Shown here one piece after another: positions 48,496 to 59,952 of a stretch of DNA of 64,000 bases. Source of the DNA: Anarhynchus alexandrinus (taxonomy: Eukaryota; Chordata; Aves; Charadriiformes; Charadriidae). A program made the position numbers and the translations under genes. The number at the start of each line of letters is the position of its first letter. The stretch's first letter is position 1. The notes beneath the pieces were generated by a model that saw only the letters and a list, made by a program, of their open reading frames with translations, was not told the origin of the DNA and made no database searches. The stretch covers positions 1,209,131 to 1,273,130 of the forward strand of contig VUYV01000017.1 in NCBI GenBank assembly GCA_008711295.1, given 5' to 3'.

Positions 48496-49921
48496 CACAT
48501 AGAAGCACAGAATTCATTTCCTTGTTATGAATAAATTGTGTCTTGTATAGTGTGGATCTTATGACTACAATGAGTCTTAGTCTGAAATTTGGGGGGAAAC
48601 TCATCTGAATTTCAGGGGAAAATGTTGAATGTTAAGTCCTGGATATGCTTACAAATCAGTGCTGTGGCGTCAAAAAAATCTGTGTCTTCAAAACGGAAAC
48701 TCTTTGCTGTCCCTGTGTGCTCCTGTGCAACTGCTCTATTAGGAGGAACACCCTATCTTACACGGATCACAGCTTTAAAAGTTAATATGAAGTCAAAGTC
48801 TGTGTGTATCAGACAAGTATTACTCCAGAGGGTTCAAAAAGTGAACATAATATTACCACTGAGAGATAATTTTGTTTGAATTCCTGCTGTTACAGCTGAA
48901 CCCTTTGTATACGTCACCCTGTTTCCCCACAGATTACCACGTTTGGGTTCCCTCTCCCAAAAAGGACCTGCCCCCTGCCTCATTTGCTTCACTTCAGGCA
49001 GGCAGGGCTCAGTCTGAAACCAGTCGCTGTGTACCACAGTAGAAGCGTCACTGAGCGAAGAGGGTCATTACCTCTTTGCACAAATCTCAGCATTTTTACG
49101 GTCTCATCCCAACAGGATCCTGTGACCACAAGGACGCTTGAGCTGGCACAAATTCAATGTATGCAGCAGATGGCAAGCAGATAGCTCAGTGTTGTCAACA
49201 GTAAAGAAAAGTCCCAGTTACTGGTTCTTTGTCTCCATTTCTGTCTATCTGCATGGAGTGAGGGCAGTGCCTTACCAAATGGCCAGCTGGAGACACCTCT
49301 ATGGAAAGCTCTTCACAGAGGCTCTGGCATTAGAAACCCAGAATGAAGTGGCTGGGAACATCTGGTTGGCTTTAGTAGGATGTGTGCACAGTTAGAAAGT
49401 CACAGACAGTACAGATGGAGACGGATTAGTTGAAGGATCTTCCAAATGATTCTTTGCTTTGAGAAGATAACTTTGTCGTCTTGGGTTTAGCATCCACAGT
49501 GTTTGCAGTGTGAGTTTGCTATGCCAGGCGGGGGTGGGGGGGAGCAGGGGGGAGTGTTGTTCAGTGGTCCTTGAAAGACAGTTGAATTATACCTCTGTGG
49601 TGCTACATGGTCTTGCACAGAGACAGCCAAGAGAGAGGGTAAATGAGGTAAGGCTGAGCGAGGGAAGCAGTACAGCAGATGCACGTACCTGTTAAGAGGA
49701 CAATTTGTGTTGAAGCCCCTCCACCCATGCTCTGTGCAGTTCTGGTTTGGACTAGATTTGCTGTGATTCCCTTGACCAAGTTTCCCAAGTACTTGTATGG
49801 TTTCAGCTGCCCAGAGGACCAGACATTTGGTCTGACACTGCTTCCCCGACAAGGGATTGGAGACAGCTTGTTGAGTTCATGTAGCTGAATGTTGGGATTG
49901 ATTTCTGTTTTTTTCTCACAG
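48496..49921. other. Unique non-coding DNA with a G-rich run
   Basis: No supported gene. Overlapping frames up to 121 codons on the minus strand (49487-49852) span the G-rich run and look compositional. Confidence 0.5.
49528..49552 (+). other. Potential G-quadruplex sequence
   Basis: GGCGGGGGTGGGGGGG followed by AGCA and GGGGGG. Splitting the seven-G run gives four runs of at least three Gs with loops of 1 to 4, fitting the usual G-quadruplex pattern on the plus strand. Confidence 0.6.
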
Positions 49922-49951
49922 GAACTGCTCTGCAAATCTGACCTAAGTGAG
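49922..49951 (+). other. Microexon-like interval, 30 nt (candidate)
   Basis: A strong acceptor (pyrimidine run TTTCTGTTTTTTTCTCACAG ending at 49921) is followed by 30 nt and a near-consensus donor (GAG then GTAAGTG at 49952). The 30 nt read ELLCKSDLSE in the only frame without a stop, filling exactly ten codons, so inclusion or skipping would keep frame. I do not recognise the peptide. The pattern is what an alternative microexon of a large gene would look like, but in 64 kb some such arrangements occur by chance (for example 7529-7552). Confidence 0.35.
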
Positions 49952-52069
49952 GTAAGTGGGGGAAATTAGAGGATTTGCTGCTAAACCACATTAAAATGCT
50001 GACATAGCAACTACGGAACAAGAATACAAGAAGCCCTGTATTACCATCACAATAGCACACATAACTTTCCAGCAGACAGCACTTTGTCTCTCAAAATGAT
50101 TTGTATGTTCTTACTTAGTGTTTTGATATCATCTCTCATGGCGGAAGGAGAGGAGAAAGGGTAAAACCACATTCAACACTCCCATCTTCTCAGACTCTTG
50201 TGTTACTCATGGTCTTCTGTTACTGCATGTCCCTACTGAACACAGCAAATTGAATAAAAGTTGCAGGCAACCTGCACTAAATAAGGGATAAACACTGCAA
50301 AAAGACCAACAAATTATACTGAAAAGCAAGGGAAAATGTGTGAGAATTCAAAGAAAAGAATGAAATAATTGAAAACATTACTTTGATGGCACACTATCTG
50401 CTAAAATACATGCTCTTAATCACTTCAGATATTACAGGAAAAATTCCACCCACAGGGGTCCAGGATTTGTTTCTGAACTAAAACTCAGTGGTTCTCCTGG
50501 GAAAACCACAGGTACCAATTTTACTAATTGTTTCCTCCTACTATTGGAGAGACAAGAGGAGTGGAAAAGGGAGAGAAGAGCTTGTGTGCACACAGCATTT
50601 CCCAAGAAGTCAGTTCTCTTCCCCAGGGAGTGGCCAGAGCATTGCAAGCTGTCATTTTGCCTTCTCCAAGAGCTCCCTCCACCTCCACAATTCCAGTACC
50701 TTGTCCTGTTGATTTTGCCTGGCCAGTCAAAAACAATGAAGGGGCAGCAGTTGTTTTGGTTGTAGAATACATCTTTTTTTGTATCTAAAATGGAAGACAT
50801 GAAATGGAACAAATTGTTCTTAAGACATTTTGTATTTTCTTGTGCTTTTTCCATTATCAGTTTTATAGCTGAGATTTCTGTGAGGATTCACAGTGAGTCA
50901 TTTTATGAGGCAGCTCTGTACCATCTGCACTAAAGAGTTTCCTATCGCTCTAGACATTACGTATCTCCTTATGGCAGCCTGGACACTGTAGGGAAATTGC
51001 CAAGCCAGGTCACATGCCAGTGGGCCATCATTCATCCAAAAAAGGCGGGCAAAATCTGCTTACAATTAGGTTCAACCCTTGGTTCTGGATAACATGTCCC
51101 TGTGGCTACAAATTCTTTCCTGCCAGCCCCCCACAGGGCTCAGAAGGAGTCCTGGGATGGTCTGTGCCTGACCAGAGAAAAGAGGTCCTGGCCTCTTTCT
51201 TTCCTTCTCACCCTTTTTCAATCTTTCTCTCTTTTTTGTAAGGAACAATATGTTTTTGTATCGTGTCATGCTGGTAGTAAGCACAGCTGCTGCTCTAACG
51301 GTTTACAAAAGAAATATAGTTAAATGCCAAAATGAGAGGGTTTTTTAAGAAAAAAGCTGCAATTTCAGTGAGAAAAAAAAAACAGCTAATAAAATGCAAT
51401 AATCTGAGCCTCTAATTTGCAAAAGGAAAAACTTTACTGAGGGTATTATATAAGTAGAAATGAGCCAGAATACATATAATGTAAATGGGGCTACTGTGTT
51501 ACACCCAGAGCTCCGTTTAACAGTAGAAAAAAGCATTCAAATACATTCAAGTGCAACCCTCCTCCTGAACATAATCTGATTAAAATGAAGGAGCTGCTGT
51601 GTGCTAGATTCCAGCCTAGCAACGGATCATCTGAGGTTCGAGAGGTATTTCTCCAGCAGAAGCTAAAACTGTGGTCTTAAAAGATAGTCTGAAACAGTTT
51701 GGTTATCAGAGTATGCATGTCAATTCAGAAAATACAGCAAACCATTGGGAATTCCCTCCCCTTTTTCTTTACTAGCCAAGACTTGAATTCAGTCTTTGGC
51801 ACTTGCCGCTGGCAATTTCAGCCACATGTACTCAAGTGTAAGGAGTGCTTGTGGTGTCTTCTGCTGGAGCAGGAGCATGGGACGTGGAGTGGCTGCACTT
51901 GGGTCTACTCAGGAAATGCTTTCAGATGACTTTCAATGTGAAACTTCTCTTAAATAGGCAATTATCATTTTAGCCCAGTGTCCATTCTTTATTTGGGCAC
52001 GTCTCAGTGCAACTAAAACCAATAAAGCTGATGGGAACGCAAGTCCCAGCAGCATTCGTCCCTTACTAG
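49952..52069. other. Non-coding DNA (possible intron)
   Basis: No other feature supported. 50528-50854 is open in several overlapping frames on both strands (longest 140 codons, minus strand 50432-50854) without recognisable domains. Confidence 0.45.
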
Positions 52070-52140
52070 AGAATCACATCAACAAATCTGCAAGTTTTGA
52101 GTTCAGTGGGTGCATTCTGCAAAGCTCAGGGCTATTGCAG
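52070..52140 (+). other. Exon-like interval, 71 nt (candidate)
   Basis: Preceded by a moderate acceptor (ATTCGTCCCTTACTAG) and followed by a consensus donor (TTGCAG then GTAAGTCC at 52141). It is open in two frames; the first, starting at the first base, begins RITSTNLQVL and would continue the only open frame of the 30-nt candidate at 49922-49951. Neither peptide is recognised. The acceptor is the weak point. Confidence 0.27.
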
Positions 52141-55100
52141 GTAAGTCCTCACCAAGGGCACACACTTCACCTCTGTCAGACAGGCCAAAATAGATGGTTT
52201 GTCATTGCAAACAGTTATTTTCATGATCATGGCAAAAGCTGTTGTCATGACAGAGTAACTGAAAGTGATCCGACTGCAGAGGGGAAAGTACCTTCTTTCC
52301 TATAGATGACTTACTTCTCACCTGGCCTTAACATAGTTATGAGGTGGGAGCAGAACAAAGTGTCACCTACGAATTGGCAGCTGAAAGGCCTTTTCTATTA
52401 TGATCGTCTTCTTGGAAACCAGTCTTGGAAACCCATGTCTGCACTATTGGTGATGGCATCAAAAGCAACAGCGCTACTTTACTAAAAAGAAATGCAAATG
52501 AGAATTTATGTGCAGAGGGACCCACATTCACAGAAGGTTCTGCTTCATAACTTTTGTGAATTGCCCAGAATTTAAGGAAAAAAAAAATATGCTTGCCTGT
52601 AAAGTTCATGTTTGTTTGCATAACACAGTACGTTTTCGTAAGTGCAGGAGAGTCAACGTTACGGGAGCGAGCCAATGGGTTTAGGAACGCACTCATTATT
52701 GTGGTCTCGAGTGCAAAGTGGAGCTGTCTGTGATTCAAGGCGCTTTGGTGTCAGTGAAAAGTTTCTGTTCCAGCTGCTTTGTTCTTTCAGGGAACAAAAT
52801 ATTGAACCAACTCAGTAGTCTGGAAGGACACGTGTGTACGGCTGGAGAGATTCATTGCCATTTCTGAGCGTGGTCTCCTCTGATCCAGCTGGAAAAAAGA
52901 AACTGTTTCTCTGTTACCTGCAAGCTGCTACATAAATTAGTCAGCAGGGGAACACAGCAAGGCTCAACGCTTTGGTTCAAATTTGCTTCCAAGCATGTGC
53001 TGTTGGGTTACAGCCTTGTGTAAAAAGGCTCGTACAGCACTGACTCCTGGATCATCTGAACTCAGCTATGTCAGCATATATCCAAAACGATCTGCTGAGA
53101 CTGCTGTGTTCAGCGTCTTGCCCTGAAAAGCACTTGCTGTGGCCAGCACTGCTCGTAACTCACGCGCTAGCTGGCCGGTCAAATGCGTAATGGCTTGTGT
53201 GAAGAATGCTGCTGGCCTCTACCCTCAGGGTCAGTTTTACCTGTGGGATCGCAGGATAATTAACAAAACCTGAAGGACCACAGGACTACTGTGACCTGAC
53301 CTACAGTTGTCCCTACTGCTTGGCTCATTAGCTCCCTCCTCAAATCTGGCAGGCAGAATAAACCTCCTGAAACCAAGTTATAAATTGGTGCCAACACCAC
53401 CCAGCTGATTTGGCAGAGCAAAATTAAGAATAGCTGCACCAGAAGACTTCTCATCCCACACTCTTCAGGCACAGGACATACCTGCCAGGAAGCAAGTGAA
53501 CAAGAAGACTGTTAGCAGTGGGAACTCTCAAATGGAGGACAAAAGATTGAAGGGATTGTAAAAAAGGAGAGCAGAGTAACTTTACAAGAAAGGCACAGGT
53601 GTACAGAGAACTGCAAAAGGCATGGAAAAAATAGAGATGCAAGAGAAAAAACAAGAAAGGAAATAAATATACTGAAAAAAATACTAGAACAGAAAGGTAC
53701 ATTGAAAGTAAAGGAGGTGCGAAAGAAAAGTTTGTATTTAACTGTATTTCTATCTGGCACACAGGAAACGACACTTCAGATTTGGTACTATCGTTATTTC
53801 TTTTCCTAGTACTGATTGTTGACCTGAGGAAATCCCTAGTAACAGGTCATAACTCCCTTGTACTTCATGCTTGTCTCAGTGAGCTTCCAGAAAAGCTGTC
53901 TCTGGGTTTTGAACAAGAGGAGCTGCTGATTTATGGTCTAGATTATTTTTGCTGAAGAAAGCAGGGAGAAGAAAAATGCTTCGACAGCTGCTATAGGTGA
54001 GACCGGTCTTCTCCAACGAGCTAGGCTGCACCCAGGCAAGGCCAAAAGCCTGTAAGAACTAGAATAAGCAGAGCATGGGATGGGGAGAAAGCAAGTCAAA
54101 AGACTTCCCAACGCTCTCTGCTTACTGGGCTCATGAAATAACACGTACTGCAGGCTGCACCGATGGGGGAGGGCATAGCAGTTACAGCAGAGCAGTCGTG
54201 CACGACCAGAACTTCACTCAGTGAAAATCTGGTCGCAGCTAGGGCAGGTGTCATTTCTTCTGTAAGTCTGGGCTTTACCAGCCAGGTCTTTTGCAGAAGC
54301 AGCTACAGGAAATGGGACAGGTTTTCATCTATTATTGTCAGTTCCTGTCAAACTTAGATCCTTGATTACATGTACTTTTGCACTCCATCTTTCAGGTGGT
54401 ATTTCAGAACTGCTAACTTCTTTTCTTTTGAGCAATAAGACAAAAGAAAAAAAAAACACAGAAAGTGTAAAAGCTTAGGAAAAATGACTACTGAAACCAT
54501 TCATTCACAAAATATCTCTACTTGAGCCCAGCCCTTTCTTTATCCCAAATCAGCTCGTTCGTCCATAAGGTTAATAGTATAGGGAGAGGAGGGTGAGAGG
54601 AGGAACTGTTCTATTGTGTATACCTCAAATTAGTAGAATAAGGCAACTTCTCTGCAGAAAACAGACATGAACAAAGACTACATTTTGCAGGTGCCATGCT
54701 GTAATACCTCCCAAAATCAGGCTTTCTCTTTCATTGTACCAAGTCCTTGTCTAGTCTTTCTGTGGCCATCCTTTTGCCCTTCCTCCCACGTTGCATGTGC
54801 TGAAAGACACTAATTAGTCCAAGATGCCATGTAAACACAAGTATGAGAACATATTTACAAACTGGTCCTGTCTAAACTTAATGGATGCTCCAACACCTGA
54901 TTTATACTAGAATTTAAGAGGGTGTTGCCTGTCACCTTTTCTGCAGTCAATGGATTTCTTTTGAACGCATTGGACCTTTGGGGGTAGAAAATGGGAGATC
55001 CCGGGGAGAAGCCTAACAACGGACCTATGGTTTCTGGTTTAATAATTGCTCAACAACCGAACTACAATTACCACAGCTCAGGGAGATAATAATAAACAGA

Positions 55101-55906
55101 GCTACCATCAAATTAAGTGAGTCACTTCCCATATGTCTGCACTTCTTTTATATGCATGTGCAAGCGGAGGGAGAGGAGTAGGGAGCATTCACATCAAGTG
55201 ATAAATACCAGCCCCTGGGGGTTCTTGGAAAACAAATGGGATAATTTTGGAGAACCTAACTATCATTATTATGATTATTTATTATTAAAAGCCATGCGGT
55301 AAGAAAAAGCAGCATCAGGTGATTATTGCTATGTACATAGAGAACTTTCAGCGTTTAATGTAAAATATTCCCTCATGTCAAACCAATAATCACCCTTTCA
55401 AAATGATGCCGTAGAGAGTCATATATATGGAGTGTTGAGTATAAATCTTTTGATTCCCTGTTGTAATGTGCAAAGTGTCGCCTCTCACATGAAGGCTGCT
55501 GCTGCGGGGCTTTGTGGCAGCTGAAAAGCACATGTTGTGCTTCCCCCGCCTTCTCCTTCCCCTCTCCTTACGGTTTTTCAAAGTCTCTCTTGATAAATGT
55601 CTTCAGAAAAATATTTTATGAGGTGCTTACCTATAAAAATATATCTTTCAAGGCCATGTACACAATGAGGCCTTAAACACTAACCACACACAAGAAACAC
55701 TGTTCATTTGGTCCAGCATGTAGATGGGAGGAAATCGAAACCCATCAGAGCTCGGCCAGAGCCAAGGTGGAACCTATTAGCAGTTTGTTGTGACTTGACG
55801 TTATTCACCTGCTGCGGGAGAGAAGAGAAGCCCCTCAAGGAAGATGTCCTTTTGTTTAAACGGCTGTTCATGCCTCAAGATGTGGAGCCCGAAAACGCCA
55901 GCACGT
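52141..55906. other. Unique non-coding DNA
   Basis: No supported gene. A purine-rich stretch at about 53515-53730 yields hydrophobic frames on the minus strand (82 and 107 codons) that are explained by a pyrimidine-rich complement and not by membrane proteins. Confidence 0.5.
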
Positions 55907-56235
55907 ATGATCAAAGATGTGGGACAGCTTCCATATAAGGAAAAACTGAATATTCTCAGACTTCTGGGTAGAAAGGAGGGAATGCTGAAGGGAGGAGATG
56001 GCCCAGGTCCGATAATAAATATCATGAATGGCTTGAAGAAATGATTGGGGAGCAATTATTCACTGTTTTTTTGCACAGCGCAGGAACAAGCTACTGGGTT
56101 TAAAGCAAACAAAGTCAAGTATTTTTTCAGCCATCACATAATTATGCTGTAGAACTCACTGTCACCAGGCATAGTAAAGATGAGGAATGGAAGTGCATTC
56201 AAAAAGTAGAAGGAGGTTGCATTAGCAACGTGCCT
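55907..56235 (+). mobile_element. Very old L3/CR1-like LINE fragment
   Basis: The order of phrases matches the C-terminal ORF2 and 3' region of ancient amniote CR1/L3 elements: a CTTCCATATAAGGAAAAACT segment, then ATAAATATCATGAATGGCTT, AATTATTCACTGT, GGTTTAAAGCAAACAAA with AAGTATTTTTTCA, and finally TGTAGAACTCACTG with GCATTCAAAAAGTAGA. Related turtle and mammalian copies read the same blocks in the same order. The element is interrupted throughout and inactive. It is clearly older than the CR1 copies at 13 kb. Confidence 0.72.
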
Positions 56236-59200
56236 GTGTATTCATACTTCAGTGAACCAGTAGCAGGCCCTTTTCATTTGGGAAAATGCTGTCGGGTCAT
56301 CATGGTCACAAAGAATAAATCTCAAGGCTCATAGCTGACACCTTCGCCTGTGCACTGCCTCTTAATAGCTTGCAGAGGCATCAGTTCAAATCTGACCCAC
56401 AGGGGAAAATTCTACTTTCAAATCCCTGGGACATGTTTCTGCTGTATTTAACATTTCCAAAATATCATGGCCATTATAGTCCCATTTCAGGAGCAGCTCA
56501 CTACAGCTTCTTGTTTTTATAAAACATTTTCCGTTATTTTTAGTGTGTTTGCCATATCACACTGGAAGGTAAACGGGCTGTGATTGCCTGAGAAAAGCAG
56601 TGTATTTACTGTTAGAGCTTTTGAATTCAGAAGAAAATTTCAAGATGTGTTACTTCCAAGGGAAATCAGATGTCAAGGTAACCCGACAACATGTACCCTT
56701 CATTCTCCCTTTTCAATGTATGATGAATATTCTCTTAAGTCCCAATGTTTTGTTTTCTACAATAAGAATATTACACCTTTTCCCTCACATTATACCAGAA
56801 TCCGTGTGCCCAGACTGAATCACAAAATTGTAAAATGTGGCACAGTTACATCTTGACTCAAAGTAGCACCTCCATTCGTCATTTTAGGTGAAATTATTCT
56901 GGCTACATAAAACAAGCAAACAACAGTGGATGAGGAAGCAGATGTTATATCTGTTCCTGTTTCAATGTACAGACAGCAATAAAATATTACCAGCATGGCA
57001 TATTCCTAAATATAGCTGAGTCAATACAGCCACTGTCCTTTGCACTAAGATCTGTAAGGCTGCACACTGCTGAGACAGCACTGCATAGCTTGTTTCAGCT
57101 TTTCTTTACTTTAAAACAACTAAAATGACAATACCAAAGAAAATGGCACACAGAGGACAGATGAAAACAGGGCTGCCAAGGTGCTCTTCCCTCTTCCACT
57201 ATCCCCAGAAAGGTCTTTACACTCTTGGACTAAAAAGATATCCAATTCCAGGCTGGGAGCCACCAGTGAGTTCTAGGATTTGATGTGCTGTAGGTGCGTG
57301 AGTTTGATTTTGCTATTTTTAAGAAGTCTGCAGTGAGTTTGATTCTTGCAGACTGTAAGAGGAAGAATAGTGATAAAAAGATGTTAGACTTACTTTGAAA
57401 TCCTTGCAGTTCACACTTTAAGCAAGTTCACCTACTCCAATCCAAACTTGCTTTAGCTCTAAAAACTCTAAGACATTGGCTTGTTATAACCAGAAGACAC
57501 TTGTCTATTGCGTTTGTGACTTATTTAGAGGCTTTCTTGGGGATTAAAGCTTTTTGTATTAGCTAGAACACAGGAACAAATCACTGCACACTTTCCATAA
57601 AGATTTCCCAGCACCCACCTGTGTTTCTTGAGAGGAACTGATTTGTGCCTTTGCCTTGGGTAAGCCACATTAGCTGGAGTAACAGCAGACAGAAGCGCGT
57701 TGCCTTCACCTGCACAGCAGTAGCACTTCATGCGTCTTATCGCAGGGACACTGAGTCAGGGCAGTAAATGGCTGCTCCTTGCCCACCTTCTCTGACCATA
57801 CCTACCTCCACAGAACTATGTCAGACTTGCTCTGTAGTCTTCTCTTTTCCTGTCAGATGGACAAAGTGTAGCAGAGAGCAGACAAGGACTTAGGCAGCAG
57901 AGTTAAGACTCGGTCTTGCTCTTCTCTGTCCCTTTTCATGTACTTCTGTCCAAGGTGTAGTGGCAACCTTACATGCCAGAAGCTTCCCTAGTGCATCCCA
58001 GAAAAAAAAAGGACATATTCTTTCAGTTGTCCCATGAACTAACATCCCACATGCCTTTCACTACCAAAATTAGGCCTTGCAGTTTACCTGCAGGGTGATC
58101 CTGTGCTATGTTAGAGGAATTAACTGGTTGATGTCAAAGCTCTTCCTGGTTCTAACTGTCTCCCAATGCTGCAAGATGAATGGAAGATATCTTTTTTTCT
58201 GTGCTTGTAGAGATATTCTGTGCTTAATATGAGATTAAATTATAAGTGTTACATACGTTATTTTTTTGTGCTGATAGTAGAAAATCTAGCACGATCCAAA
58301 CAAAATCAAAGCAGACTGCATCCTGCTTCTGGCCATCCTCAAACTTCAAAAGAAAGTGAAAAACAACAGAAAATTATATCATGCGTCTATTCATTCATGT
58401 AATAGTGTCGGTGGCAGAATGCTACCTTCCTGCCCCTCCGTATCTGCCCAGACACCTGGCTTTTAGTTATTTCTATTACTCTGTAAGGCTGCGGAGCTAC
58501 ATTTGTAATACAACAAGTGCCTTTTTTAAATTTTCCAAGCTTGTGTGCATCTGCAAGTAAACATAGGCTAGCTCCTTCACTTTTCATCTTTGCACACTAA
58601 TCGATTATACAAATGTTTAAACACAGCATGGCAACCCTTGCTGATAAATTCATGGAAGACATATCACCTGTAGACAATGACTAATGTCTGCCTCATGCAT
58701 TTCTGCCCTATACTTTACCATACATTTAAGGGGGGAGAAGATATCATATGGATTAAGTTAGTAACACTCATCCTCACATTTTCAGGGAGTGCTTCCCCTT
58801 AAATCATACCTCTTTGGACCCTGACAGGCTTTCACACCTAGTCTTATTTCATGCTGGAACTTTCCAGGGACACATTAGTCGTGCTTCACAAATCACCATG
58901 TTTGCTAGTGAATGAAACACCCTAAGCAAGCATTACTTAAATCCTTGAAGGAATTGGGAGCATTTTACACTTCTGTTGGTGCTGAACTAAAGGGCCTATC
59001 TCCTTGAGGCTTCTACCATATGTTTTGTTCTTAAAGCAAGTATCTTAATAAGGCAGTCACAGAAGATTTTGATTAGTGTAAGGTTCCCATGATATCTTTA
59101 TCTCATAGTGTCTTCCCTCTACATTTTTCTGCAGGCAATTTTTTTTTTATCTAAGGGGTACTAATTAGGAATCCTAATAGGGATTTTTAACCAATTACTT

Positions 59201-59781
59201 CTTCTTTTGGTTCACCAAAAATATATCTCCTGTCTCCAGTTTAATATGTTAATATCTAATGTAGAAAAAAATATATAAGCAGCAAGTGTCTCTCCTGCAT
59301 AGAGTGTAACTCACCTGATAGCAAAGATCAGGCACATATGACTGTATCTAAACAGTGTAAACTAAGCTACCACTTTGAAAAAATGGCTTGTATGAGTCAA
59401 AGTATGAAGTTTTCAGTCTGGAAATGAACTTTGAAATGAACGCTGAGAACAGCAGAAAATCAAGAGCAGAAGTCTGAGAGACAATAGAGTCTTCTGCAGA
59501 AGGATGTGACAACTTACTTCACCTCAAATCGGTTACTACCATCCGGGTGGCCATGTGATTTTCAAAACACTTTTGAGACTTTGGGTTGTAATGTTGCCGT
59601 CTTCAAAGAGCTGAGTTCAGCGAAAGCATCATCCAGCCCAACTGCTGGCTTTATAATGCAGATGGAACACCAACCAGCAGATAACAAAAGCAATGTTCTC
59701 AGGTAATAACCCAGCAAAGCATGAGACAAAAGCCAGGCTGAAGCCAGTCTTATCAGCTCCAGGAATGCTGAAATTGGTAAC
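56236..59781. other. Unique non-coding DNA
   Basis: No supported gene, RNA gene or clear mobile element. Several pyrimidine-tract/AG acceptor-like sites occur (for example near 58209 and 59135) but none is paired with a good donor at exon distance. Confidence 0.5.
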
Positions 59782-59952
59782 GTTACAAGCAAATTTGGCC
59801 AGTTTTTGACTGTCTTTCACAAAAGACCTGGCTCCTGAAGTCTGTAGGGGCANTGTTACAAGCAAATTTGGCCAGGACCCCATTTATTCCAGCTCAATGT
59901 TTTTGACTGTCTTTCACAGAAGACCTGGCTCCTGAAGTCTGTAGGGGCAGTG
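59782..59952. repeat. Imperfect tandem duplication with an N at the junction
   Basis: Unit A (59782-59854) and unit B (59855-59952) both begin GTTACAAGCAAATTTGGCCA and both end CTGAAGTCTGTAGGGGCA. Unit B has 24 extra bases after GGCCAG that unit A lacks, and one A/G difference in the shared part. The N at 59853 falls at the end of unit A. This may be a real recent duplication plus deletion, or an assembly artefact from two haplotypes or a mis-joined read. Confidence 0.9.

Noticed and set aside
53451..53774. Hydrophobic minus-strand frames suggesting a membrane protein
   Set aside because: The plus strand is purine-rich, so the complement is rich in TTT/CTT/TCC codons. The hydrophobicity is compositional.
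56370..56420. tRNA B-box-like word AGTTCAAATCTGACC
   Set aside because: No A-box at the right distance, no cloverleaf and no SINE body recognised. Similar isolated words near 4665, 30290 and 34198 were also dismissed.
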